Part shown: one piece after another, positions 26,729 through 34,894 of the stretch
Position numbering within the stretch: position 1 is the first letter of the stretch
Layout of the letters: every line of letters starts with the position of its first letter
Assembly (NCBI GenBank): GCA_030151885.1
Contig: JASLCG010000106.1
Location: 1-62,490 of the forward strand
Direction of reading: 5' to 3'
Origin: Bacteroides sp.
Lineage (GTDB): Bacteria > Bacteroidota > Bacteroidia > Bacteroidales > Bacteroidaceae
DNA length: 62,490 bases
Made by a program: the position numbers and the translations under genes
Notes under the pieces: generated by a model
Databases searched by the model: none
Told to the model about the DNA's origin: nothing
The model's input: only the letters and a program-made list of their open reading frames with translations

Positions 26729-27445
26729 ATGACTAAACTAAGCGTAAATATAAATAAAATCGCGACATTAAGAAATGCTCGCGGAGGGGCTGTTCCAGAT
26801 GTGGTACGTGTGGCTCAAGACTGTGAGAAATTTGGAGCAGACGGTATTACTGTACACCCACGTCCAGACGAACGTCATATTACTAGAGATGATGTGTTAG
26901 ATTTACGTCCAAGAATCGGAACAGAATTTAATATTGAAGGTTACCCTTCAAGAGAATTCGTTGATTTGATATTGAGCGTAAAACCTCATCAAGTAACATT
27001 GGTTCCAGATACTCCTACTCAATTGACCTCTAATAGTGGTTGGAATACAAAGAGTAACTTGTCATTTTTGACAGATATATTAGATGAGTTTAATAGTGCA
27101 GGAATTCGTTCTTCTATTTTTGTAGATACAGATCCTGTTAATATTGAATATGCAGCTAAAGCAGGTGCAGATAGGGTCGAGTTATATACAGAGCCTTATG
27201 CAGTAGAGTATCTAAAGAATCCAGAGTTGGCAGTAGCTCCTTTTGTTGAGGCTGCTAAAATGGTTCGTAGCTTAGGCATGGGGCTTAACGCTGGTCATGA
27301 TTTGAGCTTAATTAATTTAAATTATCTATACAAAAACATTCCGTGGTTAGATGAAGTTTCTATAGGGCATGCTTTAATAAGTGATGCTTTATATCTAGGA
27401 CTAGAGAAAACCATTCAGGAGTATAAAAAATGTTTATCAGAATGA
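26729..27445 (+). CDS. pdxJ: Pyridoxine 5'-phosphate synthase
   Basis: PdxJ condenses 1-deoxyxylulose 5-phosphate with 3-amino-2-oxopropyl phosphate to make pyridoxine 5'-phosphate in vitamin B6 synthesis. Family blocks are clear: LSVNINKIATLRNARGG at the N-terminus, GADGITVHPRPDERHI near 34-49, VTLVPDTPTQLTSNSGW near 88-104 and GLNAGHDL near 189-196. The 238-residue length is normal. Its stop overlaps the likely exbB start (ATGA), so it is translationally coupled to the ExbB/ExbD/TonB genes, a metabolic gene heading an energy-transduction operon. Confidence 0.95.
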   Translation: MTKLSVNINKIATLRNARGGAVPDVVRVAQDCEKFGADGITVHPRPDERHITRDDVLDLRPRIGTEFNIEGYPSREFVDLILSVKPHQVTLVPDTPTQLTSNSGWNTKSNLSFLTDILDEFNSAGIRSSIFVDTDPVNIEYAAKAGADRVELYTEPYAVEYLKNPELAVAPFVEAAKMVRSLGMGLNAGHDLSLINLNYLYKNIPWLDEVSIGHALISDALYLGLEKTIQEYKKCLSE

Positions 27446-28158
27446 GTATGTTATTAGCACTAGCCCAAGTAGCATCAAGCCAAGTAGATGCACTTGTATC
27501 AGAGTCAGAAAACTTTGTAGAAGTTGTACCAGAGCAAATGAATCTTTTTAGTATGGCTGCCAAAGGCGGTTGGATCATGGTTGTTTTAGGTATCTTGTCA
27601 TTAATTTGTTTTTACATTTTATTTGAACGTTTATACGTCTTAAATAAAGCTCGTAAAAACGCTCCACAGTTTATGGATACTATTAAAAATGATATTCTTA
27701 GTGGAAACATTCAAGAAGCTATTCGCTACTGTGACTCTGTAAATACGCCAGTAGCCAGAATGATTAAAAAAGGAGTAACTCGTTTAGGAAGACCTATTGC
27801 AGATGTACAAACTGCTATTGAAAATACAGGAAATCATGAGGTGGCAAAATTAGAAAAAGGGTTGAATGTTATTGCTACAATTGCTGGGGGTGCTCCTATG
27901 ATTGGTTTTTTAGGAACTGTAACAGGAATGGTTAGAGCATTCTATCAAATGTCTAGTGCAGGAAATAATGTTGATATATCTCTATTATCTGGAGGTATAT
28001 ATGAAGCTATGATTACAACTATTGGAGGTCTTGTGGTTGGTATTATCGCTATGTTTGCTTATAATTACCTGGTGTCTCTAATTAATGGAGTTGTAAATAA
28101 TATGGAGTCTAAAACAATGGATTTCATGGACTTGTTAAATGAACCTGCTTCTAAATAA
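27442..28158 (+). CDS. exbB: MotA/TolQ/ExbB proton channel family protein
   Basis: This is the pentameric inner-membrane proton channel subunit that, with ExbD, energises TonB-dependent outer-membrane transport. The frame is open from 27430, but the Met at 27442 forms an ATGA overlap with the pdxJ stop and is chosen here (238 residues). Transmembrane segments lie near 40-62, 138-160 and 176-200. The conserved block GLNVIATIAGGAPMIGFLGTVTGM marks the family. The region before the first helix is an extra N-terminal stretch (ALAQVASSQVDALV) that may be a signal-like segment. Confidence 0.9.
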   Translation: MSMLLALAQVASSQVDALVSESENFVEVVPEQMNLFSMAAKGGWIMVVLGILSLICFYILFERLYVLNKARKNAPQFMDTIKNDILSGNIQEAIRYCDSVNTPVARMIKKGVTRLGRPIADVQTAIENTGNHEVAKLEKGLNVIATIAGGAPMIGFLGTVTGMVRAFYQMSSAGNNVDISLLSGGIYEAMITTIGGLVVGIIAMFAYNYLVSLINGVVNNMESKTMDFMDLLNEPASK

Positions 28159-28193
28159 TCAACATTTTGATGTAGGTGTAAAATGAGTATATA

Positions 28194-28607
28194 ATGTTAA
28201 AAAGAAGAACTAAAATATCTCCGAGCTTTAGCATGGCTTCCATGACTGACGTTATCTTTCTATTACTGATATTTTTTATGATAACTTCTACGATTGTTTC
28301 GCCCAATGCTATTAAGGTTTTACTACCTCAAGGAAAACAACAAACATCAGCAAAGCCTTTAACTCGTGTAGTTATTGATAAAAAGCTTAACTTTTATGCA
28401 GGGTTTGGAAATCAAAAGGAGAAAAAAATAGCGGTCGAAGACTTGGCTATATTTTTACAAGAGTGTGCTCTTAAAGAGCCTGAAATGTATATTGCTTTGT
28501 ATGCAGACGAAACTGTTCCATACAGAGAAATAGTAAAAGTGCTGAACATAGCAAACGAAAATCAGTTTAAAATGGTTTTGGCGACACGCCCATTAGATCG
28601 AAAATAA
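28194..28607 (+). CDS. exbD: ExbD/TolR family biopolymer transport protein
   Basis: The 137-residue partner of ExbB has one N-terminal transmembrane helix (about 17-37) carrying Asp19 in the MASMTDVIFLLLIFF motif. This is the residue equivalent to the protonatable Asp of E. coli ExbD. A periplasmic domain with PYREIVKVLNIANENQFKMVLAT in two parts follows. It lies 35 nt after exbB and 1 nt before the TonB-like gene. Confidence 0.93.
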   Translation: MLKRRTKISPSFSMASMTDVIFLLLIFFMITSTIVSPNAIKVLLPQGKQQTSAKPLTRVVIDKKLNFYAGFGNQKEKKIAVEDLAIFLQECALKEPEMYIALYADETVPYREIVKVLNIANENQFKMVLATRPLDRK

Positions 28608-28608
28608 C

Positions 28609-29487
28609 ATGAACAAAGACAATAAAGGAACATATTTAGGTTTGATAGGAACTTTCGTAGTCCATCTTATCCTGATACTATTTTTGGTATGGGCATATTT
28701 TATAGTGCCCGAACCAGAAGAGGAGAGTGGTGTTCCTATCGTTATGGGATTAGAAGAAGCTTCGCTAGGAGGTGAAAAAGTGGCACAGTATATAGAGGTA
28801 GATGTAATGCCTAAACCTGTAGCACCTCAAGTAATTGAACCTGTGAAGCCTAAATTAGAAGAAAAACTAATAACGCAAGATCAAGAAGAAACTGTTGCTA
28901 TACAAGAAAAGCCTAAAAAGAAAGAAGAAAAGAAAGAGATAAAGGTGAAAGAGGAAGTTATACCTAAAAAAGAGGTAAAACAGCCTGTTAAGCCAGAGAA
29001 AACAGCAGAGGAAATAGCAGCTGAAAAAGCTAAAGCTGAGGCAGAAAGAAAAGAACGTGAACGAAAACAAATGGAAGAGGCTGCTAGAAGAAAAGTAGCT
29101 AATGCATTTGGAAAAGGAACACAGATGAGTAGTGATAAAACGGGAACGGAGAAGGTAAAAGATGGAGTGTCTGATATAATGACACCTACAGTTTCTGCAA
29201 GTAACCAAAGTGGCTACGGAACATTTGATCTTGGTGGGCGTTCTTTAGGTAAGGGAGGATTACCTAGACCTGTCTATAATGTTGCTGAAGAGGGTAAAGT
29301 TGTAGTAGCAATAACAGTAAACCCTCAGGGAAAGGTTACATCTACTAGCATCCATAAGGATACGAATACGGTTAGCGCTGCATTAAGAAAAGCAGCAGAA
29401 GATGCTGCAAGTAAGGCGCAATTTAACACCATTACAGGTTTTGATAACCAAATGGGAACGATAACATATTACTTTAATCTAAAATAA
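28609..29487 (+). CDS. TonB-family energy transducer
   Basis: The 292-residue protein has a single N-terminal transmembrane helix (about 10-32). A Pro/Lys/Glu-rich periplasm-spanning segment follows (about 60-165, with runs such as EKPKKKEEKKEIKVKEE and a Lys/Glu/Arg helix). The C-terminal domain has the TonB fold (PRPVYNVAEEGKVVVAITV..ATITYYFNLK-like end). With ExbB and ExbD it would transmit proton-motive force to TonB-dependent receptors such as the two SusC proteins in this window. The helical linker resembles TolA, so a TolA-like role is the alternative. Confidence 0.85.
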   Translation: MNKDNKGTYLGLIGTFVVHLILILFLVWAYFIVPEPEEESGVPIVMGLEEASLGGEKVAQYIEVDVMPKPVAPQVIEPVKPKLEEKLITQDQEETVAIQEKPKKKEEKKEIKVKEEVIPKKEVKQPVKPEKTAEEIAAEKAKAEAERKERERKQMEEAARRKVANAFGKGTQMSSDKTGTEKVKDGVSDIMTPTVSASNQSGYGTFDLGGRSLGKGGLPRPVYNVAEEGKVVVAITVNPQGKVTSTSIHKDTNTVSAALRKAAEDAASKAQFNTITGFDNQMGTITYYFNLK

Positions 29488-29494
29488 TTGAACT

Positions 29495-30040
29495 ATGGTA
29501 TATGTATTTTTAGCAAATGGTTTTGAAGATATAGAGGCAATTGCTTCTATCGATATTTTAAGAAGAGCTGGTGTAGAAGTTACAACAGTAAGTATAACAG
29601 ACAATATATCTGTAGTAAGCTCTCATGGAGTGCCTATGATTGCTGATGTGTTGTTTAAAAACTGCTTCTTTGAAAGTGTTAAAGCAATTGTTTTTCCTGG
29701 AGGTTTAGGAAATGCCGAGGCATTATCTGTTCATCTAGGAGTTAAAGACTTACTATTTAAGTATAAAGATACCAATACCTACCTAGCAGCTATTTGTGCC
29801 TCGCCAATGGCATTTGGAAAGTATGGACTGGTTGACGGTAAAAAAGCAACCATTTACCCAGGAATGCAAGAAAAGCTTGGAAATGCTAAGTATATAGATA
29901 ATGAGCTGGTTGTTGTAGATGGGAATATGGTAACAGCCAAAGGTCCTGCAGCATCTATTCCTTTTGCATTTAAATTAGCAGAACTTTTAAAAGGCAAGGA
30001 AGTAGTTGCTGAAGTTAAAAAAGCAATGTGTTTTGAGTAG
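29495..30040 (+). CDS. DJ-1/PfpI (YajL/ThiJ-like) family protein
   Basis: The 181-residue protein has the DJ-1 fold: FLANGFEDIEAIA with the conserved Glu near 16-18, an AIVFPGGLGNAE segment near 66-77, and the nucleophile-elbow cysteine Cys101 in AAICASPMAF. Members act as protein or nucleotide deglycases or oxidative-stress chaperones; older annotations call them thiazole monophosphate synthesis proteins. Specific activity cannot be assigned. It lies 7 nt after the TonB-like gene and overlaps the likely ispD start. Confidence 0.9.
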   Translation: MVYVFLANGFEDIEAIASIDILRRAGVEVTTVSITDNISVVSSHGVPMIADVLFKNCFFESVKAIVFPGGLGNAEALSVHLGVKDLLFKYKDTNTYLAAICASPMAFGKYGLVDGKKATIYPGMQEKLGNAKYIDNELVVVDGNMVTAKGPAASIPFAFKLAELLKGKEVVAEVKKAMCFE

Positions 30041-30695
30041 TAAAGCTATAATTATAGTTGCCGGTGGTAAAGGTACTAGAATGAAATCTGTGTTGCCTAA
30101 ACAGTACATCTGTTTAGGCAATCTGCCTATATTAATGCATACTATAAAAAGGTTTGCCAATTACGACTCCACAATGTCTATTGTGTTGGTACTGCCAGAA
30201 GGAGATCATGATTATTGGAGGAATCTTTGTCAAGAGTATAGTTTTAATATTCCACATATTTTGGCAATAGGAGGAGAAACTAGATTTGAATCTGTTAGAA
30301 ATGGATTAAGTAAAGTTACAACAGAAGACTATGTTGGAGTGCATGATGGTGTTAGGCCTTTAGTTAGTAATGAGGTTATTGATAGATGCTTTTCTGAGGC
30401 TAAGCATGCTAAGGCTGTAATACCAGTACTACCAGTCTTTGAAACCTTACGTTGCATAAGTACAGCAAATACAGTAGATAGATCTGACTACTGCTTGGTA
30501 CAAACCCCTCAAGTGTTTGCTACTAAGTTACTTAAAATAGCCTATCAGCAACCTTATTCTAGGGTCTTTACAGACGATGCCTCGGTTGTTGAAGCATTAG
30601 GAATTTCTATTAAATTAGTTGAAGGAAATCGAGAAAATATAAAGATGACAACACCTTCTGATTTAAAACTCGGAGAATTTTTATTAAATGATTGA
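30033..30695 (+). CDS. ispD: 2-C-methyl-D-erythritol 4-phosphate cytidylyltransferase
   Basis: IspD makes CDP-methylerythritol in the non-mevalonate isoprenoid pathway. Its nucleotide-binding motif AIIIVAGGKGTRM is at the N-terminus, with PKQY and VGVHDGVRPLV following in the usual places and a C-terminal TDDASVVEALG. The frame is open from a TTG at 30006, but no ATG precedes the domain. The TTG at 30033 leaves the normal few residues before AIIIVAGG and overlaps the DJ-1 stop by 8 nt, so I chose it. The 3' end overlaps recG by 8 nt. Confidence 0.88.
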   Translation: MSSKAIIIVAGGKGTRMKSVLPKQYICLGNLPILMHTIKRFANYDSTMSIVLVLPEGDHDYWRNLCQEYSFNIPHILAIGGETRFESVRNGLSKVTTEDYVGVHDGVRPLVSNEVIDRCFSEAKHAKAVIPVLPVFETLRCISTANTVDRSDYCLVQTPQVFATKLLKIAYQQPYSRVFTDDASVVEALGISIKLVEGNRENIKMTTPSDLKLGEFLLND

Positions 30696-32784
30696 TCTTT
30701 CTAGTCGTGACATAAAATTTGTACCTGGGGTAGGCCCTCAACGTGCAGAAATCCTGAATAAAGAACTAAATGTTTTTTCTCTTCAGGATTTACTTTATTA
30801 TTTTCCTTACAAATATGTAGATAGAAGCAAAGTTTATACTATCTCAGAATTGTCGGGCAATATGCCATACATTCAGTTAAAAGGAATAATAAAGGTCTTT
30901 AGAGAAGTAGGTGAGGGTAGAAAGAAGCGTTTAGTGGCCAATTTTACTGATGGAACGGGCTTTATTGAGCTTGTTTGGTTTAGGGGAGTAAAATATATAG
31001 CCCAAAGCTTAAAGCTAAATAAAGAGTATTTAGTATTTGGTAAACCTACAGTTTTTAATGGGCAAATAAATATAGCACACCCAGATCTAGAAGAAGTAGC
31101 AGATATACAACTCTCATCTTTAGGGCTTAAGCCATATTACAATACATCAGAAAAGATGAAAAAACGCTCCATGACTTCTCAAACGATAGAGAAGCTTATG
31201 AAGTCTGCTATTGATCTTATAAAACAGCCTATTCCTGAAACTCTACCAGACTATATAATTAAAAGATACAGGCTAATGTCTTTATCGGAAGCTTTGAAAA
31301 ATATTCATTTTCCACAAAATGCAGAACTGTTGAGACATGCCGAATATAGATTGAAGTTCGAAGAACTATTTTATATTCAGCTTAGTATCTTGAGTTATAG
31401 TACGGAGAGAAAATTTAAATATAGAGGTATCCCTTTTTCTAAAATAGATCATTATTTCAATACTTTCTTTTTTAACAACTTGCCATTTGAACTCACGAAT
31501 GCTCAGAAGAGAGTACTAAAAGAAATTCGAAAAGATGTTGGATCTGGTATACAGATGAATAGACTATTGCAGGGAGATGTGGGTAGTGGAAAAACGTTGG
31601 TTGCTTTAATGGCAATGTTAATTGCCTTAGATAATAACTATCAGGCTTGCCTAATGGCACCTACAGAAATATTAGCAACACAACACTATGCTACTATTAA
31701 GGAGTTTTTAAAAGGTATAGATGTAAATGTAGAGTTGTTAACAGGCTCTACAGAGAAAAAAGATAGAGAAAGAATCTTAAGTGGGCTTCTAACAGGAGAT
31801 GTACAGCTTATTATTGGAACACATGCATTGATTGAAGAAACTGTGGTTTTTAAGTCTCTAGGTATGGCCGTTATTGATGAGCAACATCGTTTTGGTGTAG
31901 AGCAAAGAGCTAAATTGTGGGTAAAGAATCAGAACCCACCTCATATTTTAGTAATGACAGCAACTCCAATTCCTAGGACATTAGCTATGACATTATATGG
32001 AGATTTAGATGTGTCTGTAATAGACGAATTACCACCTGGAAGAAAACCTATTCGAACCATTCATCAGTTTGATAGTAAGAAGAAAGAACTGTATAATCGT
32101 ATTAAGAACGAGTTAGACTTAGGTAGACAAATTTATTTTGTTTATCCATTGATTGAAGAGAGTGAGAAAATAGACTTAAAGAATTTAGAAGATGGTTATG
32201 AACAGGTAAAAGCGGCTTTTCCAGAATGCAATGTTGTGAAGGTGCATGGGAAAATGAAACCAGCAGAAAAAGATGAACAGATGAACCTATTTGCTACGGG
32301 TAAGGCCGAAATAATGGTCGCTACAACTGTAATTGAGGTTGGGGTAAATGTTCCTAATGCTTCTGTGATGGTTATTGAAAATGCAGAACGCTTTGGTTTA
32401 TCTCAGTTACATCAGTTAAGAGGTAGAGTAGGGCGTGGTGCAGACCAATCTTATTGTATACTTGTAACGGGCTACAAGTTATCCGAAGTTACAAGAAAAA
32501 GAATTCAGATTATGGTAGATTCTAATGATGGTTTTGAAATAGCAGAAGCTGATTTAAAACTTAGAGGTCCTGGAGATTTAGAAGGAACACAACAGAGTGG
32601 TGTTGCCTTCGATTTAAAAATTGCAAATTTAGCCAAAGATGGTCAACTCTTACAATATGTTAGAAATATTGCAGAAGATATTTTAAGTAATGATTCTAAA
32701 AGGAACTTGCCAGAAAATGAAATCTTGTGGAGGCAGCTTAAAAATGCGAATGACAAAACCCATAACTGGGGTGTTATAAGTTAA
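30688..32784 (+). CDS. recG: ATP-dependent DNA helicase RecG
   Basis: RecG reverses stalled replication forks and processes Holliday junctions and R-loops. The 698 residues comprise an N-terminal wedge/OB domain (about 55-155), helicase domain 1 with Walker A GDVGSGKT near 296-303 and the DEQHR box near 397-401, and helicase domain 2 with VATTVIEVGVNVPNA and QLRGRVGRG. Its start overlaps ispD by 8 nt, so it is the last gene of the pdxJ run. A short untranslated stretch and the ndk promoter follow. Confidence 0.96.
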   Translation: MIDLSSRDIKFVPGVGPQRAEILNKELNVFSLQDLLYYFPYKYVDRSKVYTISELSGNMPYIQLKGIIKVFREVGEGRKKRLVANFTDGTGFIELVWFRGVKYIAQSLKLNKEYLVFGKPTVFNGQINIAHPDLEEVADIQLSSLGLKPYYNTSEKMKKRSMTSQTIEKLMKSAIDLIKQPIPETLPDYIIKRYRLMSLSEALKNIHFPQNAELLRHAEYRLKFEELFYIQLSILSYSTERKFKYRGIPFSKIDHYFNTFFFNNLPFELTNAQKRVLKEIRKDVGSGIQMNRLLQGDVGSGKTLVALMAMLIALDNNYQACLMAPTEILATQHYATIKEFLKGIDVNVELLTGSTEKKDRERILSGLLTGDVQLIIGTHALIEETVVFKSLGMAVIDEQHRFGVEQRAKLWVKNQNPPHILVMTATPIPRTLAMTLYGDLDVSVIDELPPGRKPIRTIHQFDSKKKELYNRIKNELDLGRQIYFVYPLIEESEKIDLKNLEDGYEQVKAAFPECNVVKVHGKMKPAEKDEQMNLFATGKAEIMVATTVIEVGVNVPNASVMVIENAERFGLSQLHQLRGRVGRGADQSYCILVTGYKLSEVTRKRIQIMVDSNDGFEIAEADLKLRGPGDLEGTQQSGVAFDLKIANLAKDGQLLQYVRNIAEDILSNDSKRNLPENEILWRQLKNANDKTHNWGVIS

Positions 32785-32830
32785 ATATCCTATTTTTATG
32801 GCACGAAATGTGAATTAAAAAGATTTAATA

Positions 32831-32861
32831 GTTGTTTTTAAAGAGAATGTGTTTATCTTTG
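32831..32861 (+). promoter_or_regulatory. Promoter of ndk
   Basis: TTG (32832-32834), a 19-nt spacer and TATCTTTG (32854-32861) match both Bacteroides elements and spacing. The -7 octamer and spacing are identical to those of the tRNA-Lys promoter at 92-121. The leader is about 45 nt. Confidence 0.7.
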
Positions 32862-32914
32862 GAACCATGTATTCTTTAACCTGAAAATATACTAATCTTA
32901 AATTGATCTGAATT

Positions 32915-33379
32915 ATGATAGAAAAAACACTTGTGTTATTAAAGCCATGTACGCTTCAGCGTGCTCTGGTAGGAGAAATAATTAATCGATTTGAGAAAAA
33001 AGGTTTAAGAATCGTTGGCATGAAGATGATGCAACTTGATGACAAGATATTAAGTGAGCATTATTCACACTTAGCTGGAAAAGAATTTTTCCAAAGAGTG
33101 AAAAACTCAATGATGACATCGCCAGTTATTGCATGTTGTTTTGAAGGCGTTGATGCAATTGCAGCTGTACGAAAAACAACAGGAGCAACAAATGGAAGAC
33201 TGGCAGACCCAGGTACCATTCGTGGTGATTATTGTATGAGTTTTCAAGAAAACATAGTGCATGCTTCCGATTCGGAAGAATCAGCAAAAGTAGAAATAAA
33301 AAGATTTTTTGCAGATAACGAACTATTTGACTATAAGCAAGTCGCGTTCGATTATTTATATGCAAATGATGAATATTAA
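32915..33379 (+). CDS. ndk: Nucleoside diphosphate kinase
   Basis: Ndk equilibrates the nucleoside triphosphate pools through a phosphohistidine. The phospho-acceptor His116 is visible in NIVHASDS, with the substrate-site TGATNGRLADPGTIRGDY just before it. Residues LVLLKPCTLQRALVGEI begin the ferredoxin-like fold; the canonical KPD near the N-terminus is KPC here. The 154-residue length is normal for Bacteroidales. A good promoter lies upstream, and the M23 peptidase gene follows by 21 nt. Confidence 0.95.
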   Translation: MIEKTLVLLKPCTLQRALVGEIINRFEKKGLRIVGMKMMQLDDKILSEHYSHLAGKEFFQRVKNSMMTSPVIACCFEGVDAIAAVRKTTGATNGRLADPGTIRGDYCMSFQENIVHASDSEESAKVEIKRFFADNELFDYKQVAFDYLYANDEY

Positions 33380-33400
33380 TATAGAATATAAATTAAACCG

Positions 33401-34252
33401 ATGAGTTTTAAATCATTAAAAGTTACATTCATTGTTTTACTCGCATCAGTGGGAGTAAACACAACAGTTAAAGGACAAGATTTAATTGCTCGACAAGCAC
33501 CAATCGACAAAAAACTTAACCTAGTCGATTCCTTAACATTGCAAAAACAAATTGAATCGGAGAAGGATATGTATCCTGCTCTTAGTCTTTATTCAACATG
33601 GTCTACTGCTTCTGTTCATAACTATTATGGAGTTCCTGTTCCAAATGAATATGAAATAGATTTAACTGGCTTCGTTATGCCAACCACAAATACACGTATT
33701 ACATCCAAGTTTGGTTATCGTTGGAGAAGAATGCACAAGGGGTTGGATGTGAAAGTTAATGTTGGTGATACTATTGTAGCCGCATTCGATGGTAAAGTTC
33801 GTGTAGTTCGTTACGAAAGAAGAGGTTATGGTAAATATGTAGTTATTAGACACTATAATGGTCTAGAAACTATATATGGTCACTTGTCTGAACATCTAGT
33901 TAAAGAAAATGATGTAGTTAAGGCAGGAGATGTAATAGGTCTAGGTGGTAATACTGGAAGATCTACTGGGTCTCACTTACATTTTGAAACGCGTTTCTTA
34001 GGAATAGCTATAGATCCTGCGAAAATGTTTGACTTCCCTAATCAAGATATTGTTTCTGATACATTTGTATTTAGAAAAACTACAGCAAAGAAAGCTGCAA
34101 ATACTAGCGCTGCATATTACCGTGTAAGAAAAGGAGATACACTCTCTGCAATTGCAGGAGCAAAAGGAGTATCTGTTCGTACACTATGTAACTTGAATGG
34201 TATTAAATCTACCTCGATACTTCGTCCAGGTCAGATGTTACGCTGCTATTAA
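33401..34252 (+). CDS. M23-family peptidase with C-terminal LysM domain
   Basis: The 283-residue exported protein has a signal peptide ending ..TTVKGQ near 26. An M23 (LytM/NlpD-like) domain spans about 105-215, with zinc-ligand motifs HKGLD and HLHFETR and the SRFGYRWRR-like SKFGYRWRRMHKG lead-in. A LysM peptidoglycan-binding module spans about 236-283 (YRVRKGDTLSAIAGAKGVSV). It is a cell-wall DD-endopeptidase, or an amidase activator of NlpD/EnvC type; both metal-ligand motifs are intact, favouring a catalytic role. It is cotranscribed with ndk, and a terminator follows. Confidence 0.9.
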   Translation: MSFKSLKVTFIVLLASVGVNTTVKGQDLIARQAPIDKKLNLVDSLTLQKQIESEKDMYPALSLYSTWSTASVHNYYGVPVPNEYEIDLTGFVMPTTNTRITSKFGYRWRRMHKGLDVKVNVGDTIVAAFDGKVRVVRYERRGYGKYVVIRHYNGLETIYGHLSEHLVKENDVVKAGDVIGLGGNTGRSTGSHLHFETRFLGIAIDPAKMFDFPNQDIVSDTFVFRKTTAKKAANTSAAYYRVRKGDTLSAIAGAKGVSVRTLCNLNGIKSTSILRPGQMLRCY

Positions 34253-34274
34253 TTAAAACTTAACATAATTCAAC

Positions 34275-34313
34275 AAAGGGTACTTTATATACTAAAGTGC
34301 CCTTTCTTTTTTT
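34275..34313 (+). terminator. Intrinsic terminator after the M23 peptidase
   Basis: A 13-bp stem with one wobble pair (34275-34287 with 34293-34305; AAAGGGTACTTTA arm) is followed by CTTTTTTT. Confidence 0.88.
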
Positions 34314-34326
34314 ATGCATAAATGAT

Positions 34327-34334
34327 TACCTTTG
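34327..34334 (+). promoter_or_regulatory. -7 promoter element of the DUF1599 gene
   Basis: TACCTTTG matches TAnnTTTG 17 nt before the start codon, leaving a leader of only about 10 nt. Confidence 0.45.
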
Positions 34335-34351
34335 TATTATAATAATCAAAT

Positions 34352-34894
34352 ATGGAAGAGACTCTTAAACAAATAGAACATGTTGTAGCAGAGTGTAGAG
34401 ATTTATATATCAAAAAACTACACGACTATGGTGCTGCTTGGCGTATAATGCGTCCATCCTCTGTTACTGATCAGATATTTATCAAGACCAATAGGATTAG
34501 AAGTATCGAAACAAAAGGTGTTAACTTGGTTGGAGAAGGTATTAAACCAGAATTCATAGGCATTGTAAATTATGGTATAATGGCTCTAATTCAGTTAGAA
34601 CTAGGGTATGCTGAATCTGACGATATGACAACAGATAGAGCTATTGAATTATATGATCATAATATGCATAAAGTTTTAGAGCTTTTAAAGATTAAGAACC
34701 ATGATTATGATGAGGCTTGGAGAAATATGAGAATATCTTCTTATACTGATTTGATATTAATGAAAATTCATAGAACCAAGCAGATAGAGTCTTTAAATGG
34801 AGAAACTTTAGTGTCGGAGGGTATTGATGCCAACTATATGGATATGATTAACTATGCTATTTTTGGATTAATTAAATTAGAATATGGAGAGTAA
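34352..34894 (+). CDS. DUF1599 protein with an internal duplication
   Basis: The 180-residue protein is two tandem copies of one module: residues about 20-87 (HDYGAAWRIMRPSSVTDQI.. then GEGIKPEFIGIVNYGIMAL) and about 108-178 (HDYDEAWRNMRISSYTDLI.. then SEGIDANYMDMINYAIFGL). Both retain the H-D-Y-x-x-A-W and the N-Y-x-I motifs. The helical pattern and acidic residues resemble nucleotide-binding all-alpha folds, but no activity is established, so function is unknown. Its 3' end overlaps the DoxX-like gene by 11 nt. Confidence 0.85.
   Translation: MEETLKQIEHVVAECRDLYIKKLHDYGAAWRIMRPSSVTDQIFIKTNRIRSIETKGVNLVGEGIKPEFIGIVNYGIMALIQLELGYAESDDMTTDRAIELYDHNMHKVLELLKIKNHDYDEAWRNMRISSYTDLILMKIHRTKQIESLNGETLVSEGIDANYMDMINYAIFGLIKLEYGE

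Noticed and set aside
28867..29208. 113-codon minus-strand ORF inside the TonB-like gene
   Set aside because: It is the antisense of the Lys/Glu-rich linker, which produces a Phe/Ser/Leu-rich shadow frame. There is no independent support.
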